A stretch of DNA of 64,000 nucleotides from Comamonas testosteroni (GTDB lineage: Bacteria; Pseudomonadota; Gammaproteobacteria; Burkholderiales; Burkholderiaceae_C). The notes beneath the pieces were generated by a model. It saw only the letters and a list, made by a program, of their open reading frames with translations. It was not told the origin of the DNA and did no database searches. This document shows positions 17,658 through 26,872 of the stretch, piece after piece; position 1 is the stretch's first letter; every line of letters begins with the position of its first letter. The stretch is taken from NCBI RefSeq assembly GCF_014076415.1, contig NZ_CP043568.1, positions 4,898,001 to 4,962,000 on the forward strand, written 5' to 3'. A program made the position numbers and the translations under genes.

Positions 17658-19169
17658 TCAAATCGCCATCGCAGTCTGGAGCGCAGACACATCAACCTCA
17701 GCTTCCAGATTCTGGATGCGCTGCAGAATCCGCTGTGCCTGCCCGCGCCTCATGCCTGCTGCATCAGTGCATTCGAACAACTTCTTATGGAATTCGGCGA
17801 CTGTCATCGGGTTTTTGGGATCACCCTTGGCAAATTCGACCTGCTTGGTGAAGGTCTGACCATTGCGTGTCTCAATCTCTACACGGGCAAAGCCAGGGCC
17901 GCCATCCGGACGCACCAGATTCTTGTCCTCGACAGTTACGATCCGCGCAGTCAACTCCTTGAGGTCTCGGCGTTGCAAAGCCTCAAGCGTGAAATGTCGA
18001 AGACCGACCTCACGGTCCTGAATTGCTGCAGCCACCATCCAGGGATTGCTGAACTGAGCCTCAACGATCGTCTTGGGATTGCGCTTCTTTTCAAGGGGCG
18101 CTCCTAGCAGCATCATCTCTGCCGGTGGGCTGTAGATCGTGACTTTGGCCACCTGATCTGGGCGCAGGTCGTTCACCATTACCAGCTCTGTCGTGGCGTC
18201 GATAGCCACATGGCCACCGCGGCAGGAGGGATAGGGTTTTGGCGCGATATCCGGCCCAGCAAAGCTGCTACCCAACCCTCCGAGCAGGGACTCCTTCGAA
18301 TACTTTCCACCGTGGTATTGTTTGAACAGGCCCTTGAGTCCCTCTAGAACATGATCGGAGCCGAACACGCCATGCTTAGCTAGGCGGGCCGACATCATCC
18401 CGCCATAGGCCGCAAAGCCCGCGCCGAGGCGCTTGGCGAGCGTGCCATCCACGCTCGCCTGGGCGTTCCCGGACATCTGGTGATAGGCGAGCCCCACGGC
18501 CGCAACCACCTGCTCACGCGAGAGCTTCATGAGACGACCAGCCACCATCGTCGCCGATAGAAAGCCATACATAGGTGTGGGATCCCACCCGACGACGAAA
18601 GGCGACACGCCCGGCGAACCCGCACGCGAGAGGCGGCAGGCAAGATCAGTGCCGACGGCTACTGCGGCTACCAACTCTTGGCCGCTCACGCCCTTGACCC
18701 AGTCGGCCGTGGCCAGCGCGGTTGGAATGGTCACGCAGGACGCATGCATCAGCGAGGGCTCATAGGTATCGTCGAACTCGAGCGCCGCAGCCATAGACGC
18801 ATTCAGCCGCGCGGCGCTCTCTGCCGGCACACGCACATTTGTGCCCAGCACAAGACTCTCACCCTTACCACTGGTTTCGCGCGTCCAGTCATACAGTTGT
18901 CGTATGCCATCCGATTTCAACGCGGGCAAAGCCACCGCCACCGTATCCAGAATCTGGAACTTGGTCGCTTCAACCACTTTTGCAGGCAGCGCCGCATAAG
19001 GTGTTTCGAGGCAATAGTCCACCAGCGCGTAGATTGCGTCGGGCAGCGCGCGAGATGGTGTCGCAGAAAGTGCTGCCTTTTCCTCGGAAAGTGCCCAGAC
19101 TGCTCCGGTTGTGCTACCGGCCGCGAACAGAGCTGCGAACTGAGTAAAGCCTCTTCGATTCAAATTCAT
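17658..19169 (-). CDS. MmgE/PrpD family protein with Tat-like signal
   Basis: A 503-residue protein of the MmgE/PrpD superfamily (2-methylcitrate dehydratase, aconitate-isomerase and iminodisuccinate-epimerase relatives). The family core runs from about residue 50, with stretches such as DTVAVALPALKSDGIRQLYDW, FDDTYEPSLMHASCVTIP and the conserved CRGGHVAIDAT. Unusually, the N-terminus (NLNRRGFTQFAALFAAGSTT) looks like a twin-arginine signal, implying export, whereas classical PrpD is cytoplasmic. It follows three small membrane-protein genes on the same strand. The substrate is unknown. Confidence 0.8.
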   Translation of the reverse strand: MNLNRRGFTQFAALFAAGSTTGAVWALSEEKAALSATPSRALPDAIYALVDYCLETPYAALPAKVVEATKFQILDTVAVALPALKSDGIRQLYDWTRETSGKGESLVLGTNVRVPAESAARLNASMAAALEFDDTYEPSLMHASCVTIPTALATADWVKGVSGQELVAAVAVGTDLACRLSRAGSPGVSPFVVGWDPTPMYGFLSATMVAGRLMKLSREQVVAAVGLAYHQMSGNAQASVDGTLAKRLGAGFAAYGGMMSARLAKHGVFGSDHVLEGLKGLFKQYHGGKYSKESLLGGLGSSFAGPDIAPKPYPSCRGGHVAIDATTELVMVNDLRPDQVAKVTIYSPPAEMMLLGAPLEKKRNPKTIVEAQFSNPWMVAAAIQDREVGLRHFTLEALQRRDLKELTARIVTVEDKNLVRPDGGPGFARVEIETRNGQTFTKQVEFAKGDPKNPMTVAEFHKKLFECTDAAGMRRGQAQRILQRIQNLEAEVDVSALQTAMAI

Positions 19170-19191
19170 GTTGTGACTCCTTTGTTTTTGT

Positions 19192-19890
19192 TCACGCCGG
19201 CGTGACTTCTCGGTTCATGCGCTGGGACGCGGAACCCGCCTTGTCGATCAGCATGGCGATCAAAGTCAATAGGAGCGCTCCCACCGGAGGACCCCAGTCA
19301 TAAATGCGCAAGGGACGACTTCCCATAGAGGTCGAGAAGCCGATAACGACCACAGTCCATACCACCGCAACGGCGATGATCAGAAACATATCCTTGGATC
19401 GCACCGTATACGGTTGCGTACTGTCGGCTGCGAGCAGCGCGCGCCCTTCAGATGGTTGTGGCTGCCAGAGGAAGCCCGGCTTGGCGCGTAGTTGAAAGAG
19501 CCCGACAAAGCTCTTGCCGTATGCCAGGATCAGTAGCCCGCAGAGCAACAGTTCCTGAGTTCCGGTGAACAGTTGGCGTGGATGCGGCGAAACGAACAGG
19601 TTCAGATAGATGATCTGGAACGCGATTCCAGCCATGAACGCCAATGCCACCGGCACGAGAACATTGAACAGCAGCATGGAGCCGAGCACGATCTCCATGT
19701 ACTTGACCAAGGGATAGAACCCCACAACGTTCATTTCGTGCATGTAGGGACCCACCGCCCCGGCTTTGCTGAAATCCGGCACAACGCCAAACACGGCGAA
19801 GTTGATGCCCGACTTCAAAAAATGAATGGCGTAGTAGTACCGCAACCAAAGGATGAGGTATTTCCAGGGACCGTCTTGTGCCTTGATCAT
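19192..19890 (-). CDS. DoxX-like integral membrane protein (long form)
   Basis: A 232-residue membrane protein with about six hydrophobic segments. The first 150 residues resemble the protein at 20191-20664: both have a WK/WYYI-type start, KYMEIVLG or KYLEIITG, FTGTQELLL or FTGPQELFL, and a following LAYGKSF or LAYSGWIF. The C-terminal 80 residues add two more membrane helices. The fold is consistent with DoxX/DoxD-like proteins, some of which are quinone-linked. A paralogue pair this close suggests subunits of one membrane complex. Function unknown. Confidence 0.7.
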   Translation of the reverse strand: MIKAQDGPWKYLILWLRYYYAIHFLKSGINFAVFGVVPDFSKAGAVGPYMHEMNVVGFYPLVKYMEIVLGSMLLFNVLVPVALAFMAGIAFQIIYLNLFVSPHPRQLFTGTQELLLCGLLILAYGKSFVGLFQLRAKPGFLWQPQPSEGRALLAADSTQPYTVRSKDMFLIIAVAVVWTVVVIGFSTSMGSRPLRIYDWGPPVGALLLTLIAMLIDKAGSASQRMNREVTPA

Positions 19891-19962
19891 TGTGTCTCCT
19901 TGACGTTCGGTTCTTGTGCTTTTGCTCGGGGTGTGACTTATCAGTCGCGCCGCGCTTGGACT

Positions 19963-20145
19963 TCAGTCCCGATTCCGATCGCGGTACAGGTAATAGATCA
20001 GACCCACCCACGATGCGACGAAAGCCACGATGTCGTAGTTGCGGATCGGACGGTAGGTGGTATAGAACAGGCCCGTAGAGCCAATGAATGCGGCGGCCGT
20101 CAGCACGAGGCATACGAAGACGGCGATCCATTTGTTCTTGTTCAT
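19963..20145 (-). CDS. Small two-helix membrane protein
   Basis: A 60-residue protein with two predicted membrane helices (about residues 5-24 and 31-51) and a charged tail YLYRDRNRD. The ATG at 20145 is preceded by GGAG about 9 bp upstream; the slightly longer frame lacks such a site. It sits between two DoxX-like genes on the same strand and is likely an accessory subunit of their complex. No family was recognised. Confidence 0.6.
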   Translation of the reverse strand: MNKNKWIAVFVCLVLTAAAFIGSTGLFYTTYRPIRNYDIVAFVASWVGLIYYLYRDRNRD

Positions 20146-20190
20146 GATTTCAGCTCCAGACAAAAGAAAGTTGCGAGTGAAGTGTGTGCT

Positions 20191-20664
20191 TCAGTCGACG
20201 ATGCGGCGGCCGATGTCCTGCTTGTAGGCCATTGCTCCGTCCCAGAGCCACAGCGGTTCGAGCTTGGGCTTCACGGCGGCGAATATCCAGCCGCTGTATG
20301 CGAGTAGCAGAATGCCGTTAAGGAACAATTCCTGCGGGCCGGTGAAGTATTGGCGCGGCATCGCAGGCGAAGCGACGATGACGGTGTTAAGCCAGAAGAT
20401 GTTGACCGTAGCCGGGAATTCGAGAATCAGACCGAGCAGGGGCAGGCGGTTGAAGAAGATCATCGCACCGGTGATGATCTCCAGATACTTGATGATCTGG
20501 TAGAGATAGATATTGGCATTGGCCTGCACCCATTCGCCACCGATGCCAGGAATGTCGGGCACGTAGCCCGTAGTCGCGTAGCGGATGCCAGAGAACAGCA
20601 AGTGGGCGCCGAAGTAGAACCGGATCCAGTGAATGATGTAGTACCAGGGTGAGCGCGAAGCCAT
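20191..20664 (-). CDS. DoxX-like integral membrane protein (short form)
   Basis: A 157-residue membrane protein with four hydrophobic segments, related to the first part of the 232-residue protein at 19192-19890 through KYLEIITG, FTGPQELFLNG and LLLAYSGW. It begins MASRSPWYYIIHWIRFYFGAHLLFSG, close in pattern to the other's start. It is probably part of the same membrane assembly. The region upstream (20709-20731) has an inverted repeat like the operator proposed for other minus-strand units. Confidence 0.7.
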   Translation of the reverse strand: MASRSPWYYIIHWIRFYFGAHLLFSGIRYATTGYVPDIPGIGGEWVQANANIYLYQIIKYLEIITGAMIFFNRLPLLGLILEFPATVNIFWLNTVIVASPAMPRQYFTGPQELFLNGILLLAYSGWIFAAVKPKLEPLWLWDGAMAYKQDIGRRIVD

Positions 20665-20708
20665 GGCGTTTGTCCTTGCAATTTGAAATGTTGGAAGTAG
20701 GAGTGCGT

Positions 20709-20731
20709 CTAGAAAGCACGCTCGTTTCTAG
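20709..20731 (-). promoter_or_regulatory. Possible variant operator before the DoxX-like genes
   Basis: CTAGAAA-N9-TTTCTAG forms a perfect 7-bp inverted repeat 45 bp upstream of the 20664 start. The half sites match those at 24629-24646 and 32266-32283, but the spacing is 5 bp longer. It may be a weaker site for the same regulator, or a hairpin behind the porin gene. Confidence 0.35.
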
Positions 20732-20755
20732 CGAGACGTACTTTCTGGAAGGGCC

Positions 20756-21886
20756 TTAGAAGCGCGAAGTGATACCGAGAATGACGCCATTCACCGAGTT
20801 GCCGGCATTAGGAATGGGACTTTGGAACACTGGCCAACGAGATTTGCCGTTCTGGGTAAGGCGTGTGACCGCCGCCATCAGCATTACTGAGCGACTAACG
20901 TCGTATGTATAGGCGACGCCATAGCTAGTGGCATCGCTTTCATCGGTGCCGCTTGAGTATCGGCCGACGGTCATACGTAAGTTGCCTCGCTCAGAGACAG
21001 GAATAACCGCTCCCAGCAGCTTCACGGATTCTGAGCTTCCGTTAAGCGCCGCGCCGTTGCTACTCAGTGTTGGGTCGGTAGTGTCACGGTGTATATAGGT
21101 GAAGTATGGCTGGACTGGCCCCGCCTTGTAGCTCGCACCCAGCGCATACTCGGTGTTCGACTTTGTCGGACGCACGCTGCCCGAGCCAGGTGTACTGGAA
21201 GCCCGCACAAGCAGAGCTCCAAGGGTCAATGGTCCATTGTCATAATCCACCGCAGCCTCTATTAACTTAGGCTGAGTCTGAGATCCTTCATTGAAGCTGT
21301 AAGACAGCTTGGCCTGAAGACCGCTCCAGCGCGGCGAGATATAAGCAAGTGTGTTCTCTGTTCGCTGTGTCGGATTAATAAGAAATCCTGTGGAGACCCC
21401 CCTACCTGAAGCACTACCTGGAGCACCCGACCCCAAGGTTGTCAGCACGCCCCAGGCATCCATCGCGGGCAATAGCATAGGATCAAATTTCGGGAAAAAA
21501 TTGTAGGTTGGCCCCTCCAGTCGTCCAGCACGAATTGCTCCCCAGGCCCTGCTCTCTAGTTCGACATATGCTTGACGGCTCCAGAATCGGTTAGGCATGC
21601 CATTGGTGGAGCTTGATGTACCGGAATCAAGATTGATGCCAGCCTCAAGCCGCGCGTTTGCCTTTAACCCTTGCCCCAAGTCTTCACTAGAGAGGAATCC
21701 CAGACGAGATCCGGATCCTCCTGCGTGCATCGCTGTTTTTGATTGACCGGACGTCCGGTAATGAGCAACAGCAAGATCAGCGACACCATAAATGCGCACC
21801 GAGCTTCCTGACGAATCCTGCTGCTGTGCATTTGCCATCGAAATGGCCCCCAAAGCAGCTACCCCAATAATCCACTTTCGCTTCAT
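20756..21886 (-). CDS. Outer-membrane porin (Burkholderiales general porin family)
   Basis: A 376-residue beta-barrel porin with a Sec signal peptide (KRKWIIGVAALGAISMANA, cleavage near residue 20) followed by SSVRIYGVADLAVAHYRTSG, the usual first strand of OmpC-type betaproteobacterial porins. The C-terminus ends in phenylalanine (ILGITSRF), the sorting signal of outer-membrane proteins. The ATG at 21886 has an AGGAGA site; the longer frame was rejected. Linked MFS and TRAP-type genes suggest it admits the substrate of this catabolic region. Confidence 0.92.
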   Translation of the reverse strand: MKRKWIIGVAALGAISMANAQQQDSSGSSVRIYGVADLAVAHYRTSGQSKTAMHAGGSGSRLGFLSSEDLGQGLKANARLEAGINLDSGTSSSTNGMPNRFWSRQAYVELESRAWGAIRAGRLEGPTYNFFPKFDPMLLPAMDAWGVLTTLGSGAPGSASGRGVSTGFLINPTQRTENTLAYISPRWSGLQAKLSYSFNEGSQTQPKLIEAAVDYDNGPLTLGALLVRASSTPGSGSVRPTKSNTEYALGASYKAGPVQPYFTYIHRDTTDPTLSSNGAALNGSSESVKLLGAVIPVSERGNLRMTVGRYSSGTDESDATSYGVAYTYDVSRSVMLMAAVTRLTQNGKSRWPVFQSPIPNAGNSVNGVILGITSRF

Positions 21887-22066
21887 TTTGTCTCCTGGTT
21901 TTATTTTGAATACACCCGTTCTGTCCGTGCCATGCGCAGCGCTCCTCTGACGGAACATGCCTGCCATCGAAGATCGTGGATGATTGCGCGCGATGTGCAC
22001 CGATCTCGCACTGGAAAGATTGCATGTGCGGTCAAATCCAAGTCCGTTACCGAACTTGAGTGCCTG

Positions 22067-23443
22067 TCATGCCATCTGTTTGGTACATGCCTGACTGGTT
22101 GAGGACACTTCCTTCTCGTCAGGCATCGTGTATGCCGCGAGTTCTTTGTCGAAGCGCTCGTTGCCCATCCAGTAAGCAATTGCGCTCACCAGGCAGACCG
22201 CTCCAAAATACGCAGCGACCCATTCAGGATGCTTTCCACCGGACGCTGCAAGCAACATCGCCGCGATAAGAGGTGACAGACCTGCCCCAAGCGTGGAAGC
22301 AATCTGGAATGTCAAAGCAATTCCGCTGTAGCGCACATCCGCGGCGAACTTCTCGCTAATCCAAGTGTTGAACACGCCCCCCATCAATGCTTGGATCACG
22401 GGCATCGCAAGCACCATGGCTAGCATCAATGCCAGGAAGCTAGGCTGCTGAACAAGTAGAAAGATCGGCCAGATCAGGATCACTCCGGAAATTGCACCGG
22501 TGAGCATCAGCGGCCTGCGGCCGATGCGATCGGAGATCGCGCCGAACATCGGCAGTGTGAATATGTTGAAGAAGTTCGCCACGGTCATCGCTAGTAGAGC
22601 GCTGGTACGTGTGTGCCCAACTTCCACGGCATAGTTCAGCAGGAATGCAGCGGCAAACGTCGAGAATGACAATGGCGCTAGACCACCCAGCACTCCTGAC
22701 AGAATCTGCCCCTTGTTGTAGCGCAGCACAGTTACCAGTGGGATGGACTTTGGTCCACCCTTGGCTGCTTGCGCTTTGCGTGCTGCTTCGTATTCCGGTG
22801 TTTCCGTAACGCGCAAACGAATCAACAGGCCAACCACCATCAGCAAGGCACTGATGAGGAATGGGACACGCCACCCCCAGCTCAGAAACTGCTCACTTGG
22901 CAAAAGAGAAAACGGTGTCATCACTAGGGTGCCAAGCACTGCGCCCGTAGGCCCACCTGCACTCACTATGCTGACGGCGAGACCACGTCCCTTGGGCTTA
23001 GCATGCTCCATAGACATAAGCGTCGCGCCTCCCCACTCGCCGCCCATTGCCACTCCCTGCATGAGCCTCAAGAGCACAAGTAACACCGGAGCAGCGACAC
23101 CTACTTGAGCATAGGTTGGCAAAAGGCCGATCAGGGTACTTGCTACGCCCATCATGATCAGTGTGACCACCAGCACATTTTTTCGTCCAAGCCGATCACC
23201 AAAATGACCGAAGACGATCGCACCAAGCGGGCGTGCGAAGTAACCCACAGCAAAGGTCGCAAACGAAGACAACGTTGCAGCGAAGGGATCGAGCGTCACG
23301 AAGAAGATCTTCGGAAATACCAGCGCAGCGGCAATCCCATACAACAGAAAGTCGTAGTACTCCAGCGTGGTGCCGAGATAGCTGGCAAGAATCGCTCGCC
23401 GCTTCTGCTTTTCACGCTCTTGCATATGGGTGGAATGAGTCAT
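22067..23443 (-). CDS. MFS transporter, metabolite:H+ symporter (shikimate/ketoglutarate permease-like)
   Basis: A 458-residue major facilitator with twelve predicted helices. Family signatures include GHFGDRLGRKNVLV in the first cytoplasmic loop and the equivalent ISDRIGRRPLML in the second half. The N-terminal RAILASYLGTTLEYYDFLLYG is characteristic of the MHS symporters for organic acids. Flanking genes (porin downstream, TRAP-type receptor upstream, all minus strand) support a role in aromatic or organic acid uptake. Confidence 0.9.
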   Translation of the reverse strand: MTHSTHMQEREKQKRRAILASYLGTTLEYYDFLLYGIAAALVFPKIFFVTLDPFAATLSSFATFAVGYFARPLGAIVFGHFGDRLGRKNVLVVTLIMMGVASTLIGLLPTYAQVGVAAPVLLVLLRLMQGVAMGGEWGGATLMSMEHAKPKGRGLAVSIVSAGGPTGAVLGTLVMTPFSLLPSEQFLSWGWRVPFLISALLMVVGLLIRLRVTETPEYEAARKAQAAKGGPKSIPLVTVLRYNKGQILSGVLGGLAPLSFSTFAAAFLLNYAVEVGHTRTSALLAMTVANFFNIFTLPMFGAISDRIGRRPLMLTGAISGVILIWPIFLLVQQPSFLALMLAMVLAMPVIQALMGGVFNTWISEKFAADVRYSGIALTFQIASTLGAGLSPLIAAMLLAASGGKHPEWVAAYFGAVCLVSAIAYWMGNERFDKELAAYTMPDEKEVSSTSQACTKQMA

Positions 23444-23504
23444 AGGAATTAACTGTCTCGTGGGTTAAGCAAAAGGGAGAAAGGGATACACAAGTCCCTG
23501 TTAT

Positions 23505-24590
23505 TCATTGCGCTAAAGTAGCTTTGGCCAGTGAGGCAGTGAACTCAGGAGTCAGATGGTGTACCTGCATACCAGCGCGCTCGAGAGACTGCAAAGCCTG
23601 CAGCTCCTCCTCGCGCGCACGCAGGCGCTGGACCCGAGCAGCTTCCTCGGCGGCAGCTTTCAGCCAACCCTGCTGTGATTCATTCAGTGATCGCCAAGCA
23701 CTAGTGTTGATTACCAATGTCTGAGCTCCATAAGAATGTTGAGTCAGCCAAAGATGCTTCTGTGTCTCAAATAAGCGGCCCTGCAGTAACTGCGATACAA
23801 AGCCTTCTTGTGCCTCGATGGCACCCCGCTCCAACGCTTGGCGCACCTCTGCTGCCGCGATAGGAACCGGCACAGCACCCCAAGCAGTGAAAGTATTTAT
23901 GGATGTCTGGACAGGCAGTGTGCGAACCTTCATACCGCGCAGATCACTGAGGCTGTGCAGCTCGGTCCGTGTTGTGCTGAGTTGTCTGAAGCCGTTTTCC
24001 ATCCAAGCCAAGCCCACCAGGCCGAAAGCGGGCAAACTGTCTAGGAGGGCACGTCCCCTAGGACCTTCTACAATCGCGTCCACCTGTGCTAAGTCGCGCA
24101 CAACATAGGGCTGATCAAACCACGCAAACTCTTTTTGCAGCTCAGCCAAACCAGTGGCGGCGACTAGCATGATCTGCGGTGCACCTAGCCTCGCGTTTCG
24201 TAAAGCGTCGATCTGCTCTGCCGGGTTTCCTGAGACGGTGCTGGACAGCACATCGACTTCCAGCAGCCCATTGCTTCGACGCGCGACTGCTGCAGCAAAA
24301 TCATTTAAGGCGCGGCGCACTGAATGAGTTTCAGCGAGATACGGCCGGTAATCCGCCACACTGAGTCGCCAGGAGGGCCCCGGAACTGTTGCAGTTTGAG
24401 CAGTAGCCAGTGTTGTTAGCGGCATCCCGAGCATCGCGAACCCGAGGTGTCTGGACGTGCGCATAAGGCTACTCACTCTGAAAGCAAGCCCTCTCAAAAC
24501 CACCACTTCGAGTGATCTCGTTCCCGACACACCTGCGTCGCGCAGACCGCAACAGCGCGCCACACGGTCGCGCAAACGTGTCAACTGCAT
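23505..24590 (-). CDS. TRAP-type periplasmic substrate-binding protein (DctP-like), orphan
   Basis: DctP-like solute receptor; family segments are ISDLRGMKVRTLPVQTSI-like (here LSDLRGMKVRTLPVQ, about 215-229), INTFTAWGAVPVPI and AIEAQEGFVSQLL. The ATG at 24590 has a good GGAGA site but gives a 65-residue leader; an internal ATG at 24464 (MRTSRHLGFAML) would give a normal signal peptide and a 319-residue product. No DctQ or DctM permease genes are present, so it is an orphan receptor or uses membrane proteins encoded elsewhere. An operator-like palindrome lies at 24629-24646, just upstream. Confidence 0.75.
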   Translation of the reverse strand: MQLTRLRDRVARCCGLRDAGVSGTRSLEVVVLRGLAFRVSSLMRTSRHLGFAMLGMPLTTLATAQTATVPGPSWRLSVADYRPYLAETHSVRRALNDFAAAVARRSNGLLEVDVLSSTVSGNPAEQIDALRNARLGAPQIMLVAATGLAELQKEFAWFDQPYVVRDLAQVDAIVEGPRGRALLDSLPAFGLVGLAWMENGFRQLSTTRTELHSLSDLRGMKVRTLPVQTSINTFTAWGAVPVPIAAAEVRQALERGAIEAQEGFVSQLLQGRLFETQKHLWLTQHSYGAQTLVINTSAWRSLNESQQGWLKAAAEEAARVQRLRAREEELQALQSLERAGMQVHHLTPEFTASLAKATLAQ

Positions 24591-24628
24591 TGATTTGTCT
24601 CCAATATTTGGTGCTTCCAGCTTTATTT

Positions 24629-24646
24629 CTGGAATTTATTTTCTAG
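24629..24646 (-). promoter_or_regulatory. Operator copy CTGGAA-N6-TTCTAG
   Basis: An interrupted inverted repeat about 40 bp upstream of the TRAP receptor start, followed by AATTTTTATA. The same arrangement (CTAGAA-N6-TTCTAG, then AATTTATAA) occurs at 32266-32283 before the meta-cleavage operon. Two near-identical sites in front of separate same-strand units point to co-regulation, perhaps by the local LysR or TetR protein. Confidence 0.6.
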
Positions 24647-24750
24647 AATTTTTATACCAAATTTGAAGAACATCAATATGAAGCAATGCCATCTCTGCTA
24701 TGTCAACATCGCATAAGAGTGCATGCACTACAGCCACGCTCCACAAAAAA

Positions 24751-24784
24751 CGACAAAAAAGGCGCTCATGGCAATGAGCGCCTT
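24751..24784 (-). terminator. Rho-independent terminator of the hydratase operon
   Basis: Arms AAGGCGCTCAT (24759-24769) and ATGAGCGCCTT (24774-24784) pair perfectly over 11 bp with a 4-base loop. On the minus strand the hairpin is followed by a T-run (A-run at 24755-24760). It lies 27 bp after the stop of the hydratase gene. Confidence 0.88.
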
Positions 24785-24810
24785 AAGTAAGTTATGCGGC
24801 GCAGAGCGCC

Positions 24811-25608
24811 TCAATCAGTTGCGAAACGAGCCCGAACTATGCCCACGCCGCTGATGTTCGCTTCGAAAATATCACCGGGATTCACCGCCACCATCGGACC
24901 GAGCGCGCCGGTGAGCACAAGATCACCAGCTCGCAAAGGATGGCCCAACATTGCCAGCTTTCTGGCCAACCACAATGCAGCGTTTAAAGGATGTCCCAGG
25001 CAAGCACTACCAGTGCCCTGAGAGACAAGTTGCCCATTGCAGGTCATACGCATCTCTACCATCTTTAGATCAAGGTTCTCGAGTGGAACCTTCACTCCGC
25101 CAAGCACAACCAAACCACTTGAGGCATTGTCTGCAACCGTGTCAGCGAAGTGAATATTCCAGTCAGCAATCCGGCTACCGACAACCTCAATGGCAGGTAA
25201 CACATACGCTGTCGCTTCAATCAATTCCACAAGTGTTGTATCAATGCGCGGTAGATCGTCACCGAGAACCAGAGCGACCTCTGCTTCCACCTTCGGCTGA
25301 AGCGTTCGCTCAAGCCCAATCGACTCGTCATCGCCATACAGCATGTCTGCGAATAACGTTCCGAAGTCGGGCTGATCAACTCCCAACTGCTTTTGTACCG
25401 CCAACGAGGTAAGGCCTATCTTGCGACCAATGACACGGCGGCCTTGAGCTTGCGCATGTTTTACGTTGGCTTGTTGGATCGCATAAGCTAAACGCTCGGC
25501 GTCACCATGCATTAAGTCTCGCAATGGACCGATCGGCGTACGAGTGAGCTCAGCCTCGCGCAGAAGCGCGGCAAGCTCCAAAATTTTTGCTTCATCTTGC
25601 TGTTCCAT
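24811..25608 (-). CDS. 2-keto-4-pentenoate hydratase (MhpD family)
   Basis: A 265-residue hydratase of the MhpD/TesE family, which adds water to 2-hydroxypenta-2,4-dienoate or a homologue to give 4-hydroxy-2-oxoacids. Visible family features are GRKIGLTS near residue 63, metal-site acidic residues in [11 protein letters not shown] (about 106-116), and [15 protein letters not shown] near the end. The chosen ATG follows GAGGG by 7 bp; an alternative ATG at 25626 overlaps the upstream stop (ATGA). It supplies the step between the C-C hydrolase (31313-32143) and the aldolase/dehydrogenase pair at 32.9-34.9 kb. Confidence 0.88.
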   Translation of the reverse strand: MEQQDEAKILELAALLREAELTRTPIGPLRDLMHGDAERLAYAIQQANVKHAQAQGRRVIGRKIGLTSLAVQKQLGVDQPDFGTLFADMLYGDDESIGLERTLQPKVEAEVALVLGDDLPRIDTTLVELIEATAYVLPAIEVVGSRIADWNIHFADTVADNASSGLVVLGGVKVPLENLDLKMVEMRMTCNGQLVSQGTGSACLGHPLNAALWLARKLAMLGHPLRAGDLVLTGALGPMVAVNPGDIFEANISGVGIVRARFATD

Positions 25609-25622
25609 TTGGTGTCCCTCTG

Positions 25623-26240
25623 TCATTCACTCTTGGTCTGTTCTTCCGTATGGAAAATGTTCTTGAGTAGGCGAAGATCCTCCACCTTGCCGACTGGGGC
25701 CTTGAATTGCAGCATGGGTATGTAGTACTTCACATAGGCCAACAGCAGCACTACGTTCATGTATGTGCACCAGACTGCCATGAAGAAGCTAAATAGTCGC
25801 TCAAAGCGTAGGTTCAAAACGATCGAGTTGTAAAACACAACCAATCCCAACGGCAAGGCAATCACAAGTGCAAGAGGCACGAATCGATTGAACACCAGGC
25901 ACAGTCCCACAAGCAATTCAGCAACCTTCACATAATCGAAAAGGCCGGTCTCAATCATGGTGACCAGCATGACGTTAGATAGGTGCAGCGTGCCCAGCGG
26001 CTGCGGGTAGATATTGGGCAGACCCCACATCGGCAGCAGATGGTTGAGGCCGTTCACGATCATCCATGCGCCCAGCATGAGCCGGAAGAAGGTGATGAGC
26101 AGGGTTCCGGTGAACCATGCGTCGATTTTGATGGCATCCTGGCTTTGATTGTCAGAGGCGGTTTTCATGGTGCGGTCACTTCGTGTGTTGTCTGGCGATG
26201 TCGATGGGCGGAATGGTGCGTGGTTCGGTGCGTTGCTCAT
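25623..26240 (-). CDS. DoxX-like integral membrane protein
   Basis: A 205-residue protein with four hydrophobic segments after a polar N-terminal tail of about 45 residues. It resembles the other DoxX-like proteins here in general layout (an early [13 protein letters not shown] segment, then [20 protein letters not shown]). The proposed ATG overlaps the upstream stop (ATGA, 26237-26240); a second ATG at 26168 would give 181 residues. It is encoded between a secreted SnoaL-like protein and the hydratase, so the operon mixes membrane redox-like and meta-cleavage functions. Function unknown. Confidence 0.65.
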   Translation of the reverse strand: MSNAPNHAPFRPSTSPDNTRSDRTMKTASDNQSQDAIKIDAWFTGTLLITFFRLMLGAWMIVNGLNHLLPMWGLPNIYPQPLGTLHLSNVMLVTMIETGLFDYVKVAELLVGLCLVFNRFVPLALVIALPLGLVVFYNSIVLNLRFERLFSFFMAVWCTYMNVVLLLAYVKYYIPMLQFKAPVGKVEDLRLLKNIFHTEEQTKSE

Positions 26241-26713
26241 CGGCTGGCCTTTGGCCATGACACCTGATCGCAGGTCTTGCCGGCGGGCAGCGCCTGGCTC
26301 GACGGCCGTGCGCGGTCCATGATGCGACCGTTATTGGTGCGGAAGAAGTCCACCGTCTCCATGCTCTGTCCATCGCTTCCATCGATGCAATGCCAGACCA
26401 CGACGTTCAGGCCTTCCGCCACCACACGGCGGATCGTGTGCTTGATAGGAGCGCCATCCTTGCGGTCCGCCGCATCGGGTGCGAGGTCGACGGTCTTGGG
26501 TGTTGTGTAAGCCACCAGAGCCTGCGCGCCATGACCCTCGTCGTAGGCCATCTTCATGAAGCCAGCGACAACCTCGCGCGGCAGCTTGCCCACGCCCGGT
26601 CCTTTGTCTCCCGCCCAGCGCGGATTGGTGGCCATGTTGTGCGCCACAGCGGCTGTCAGCGCAATGCCGACGATGACCGATAGAGCGTTGAAGGTTCGGG
26701 TCTTGATCTGCAT
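26237..26713 (-). CDS. Exported SnoaL/NTF2-like protein
   Basis: A 158-residue protein with an N-terminal hydrophobic segment (about 9-24, ALSVIVGIALTAAVAHNMA), likely a signal peptide or anchor. A small alpha+beta domain follows that resembles nuclear transport factor 2/SnoaL-like proteins (VVAEGLNVVVWHCIDGSDGQSMETVDFFRTNNGRI has the typical strand order). This fold binds small hydrophobic ligands or isomerises polyketide-like rings. It is first of a three-gene operon with a DoxX-like protein and the hydratase. Confidence 0.6.
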   Translation of the reverse strand: MQIKTRTFNALSVIVGIALTAAVAHNMATNPRWAGDKGPGVGKLPREVVAGFMKMAYDEGHGAQALVAYTTPKTVDLAPDAADRKDGAPIKHTIRRVVAEGLNVVVWHCIDGSDGQSMETVDFFRTNNGRIMDRARPSSQALPAGKTCDQVSWPKASR

Positions 26714-26872
26714 GAGTCTCTGTTTCTCAATTGTTATGGGTTTATCAGTTGCCGCGTTGCCAATCCATAAGCTGGCACAGCGCGTTCATTCTCGAATCAG
26801 CCATCCGGCCCTTCAAGACCGGCATCTGCATCTCAGCTATGCGCATTCACCATGGGTCAGCGCCTGTGTCGT

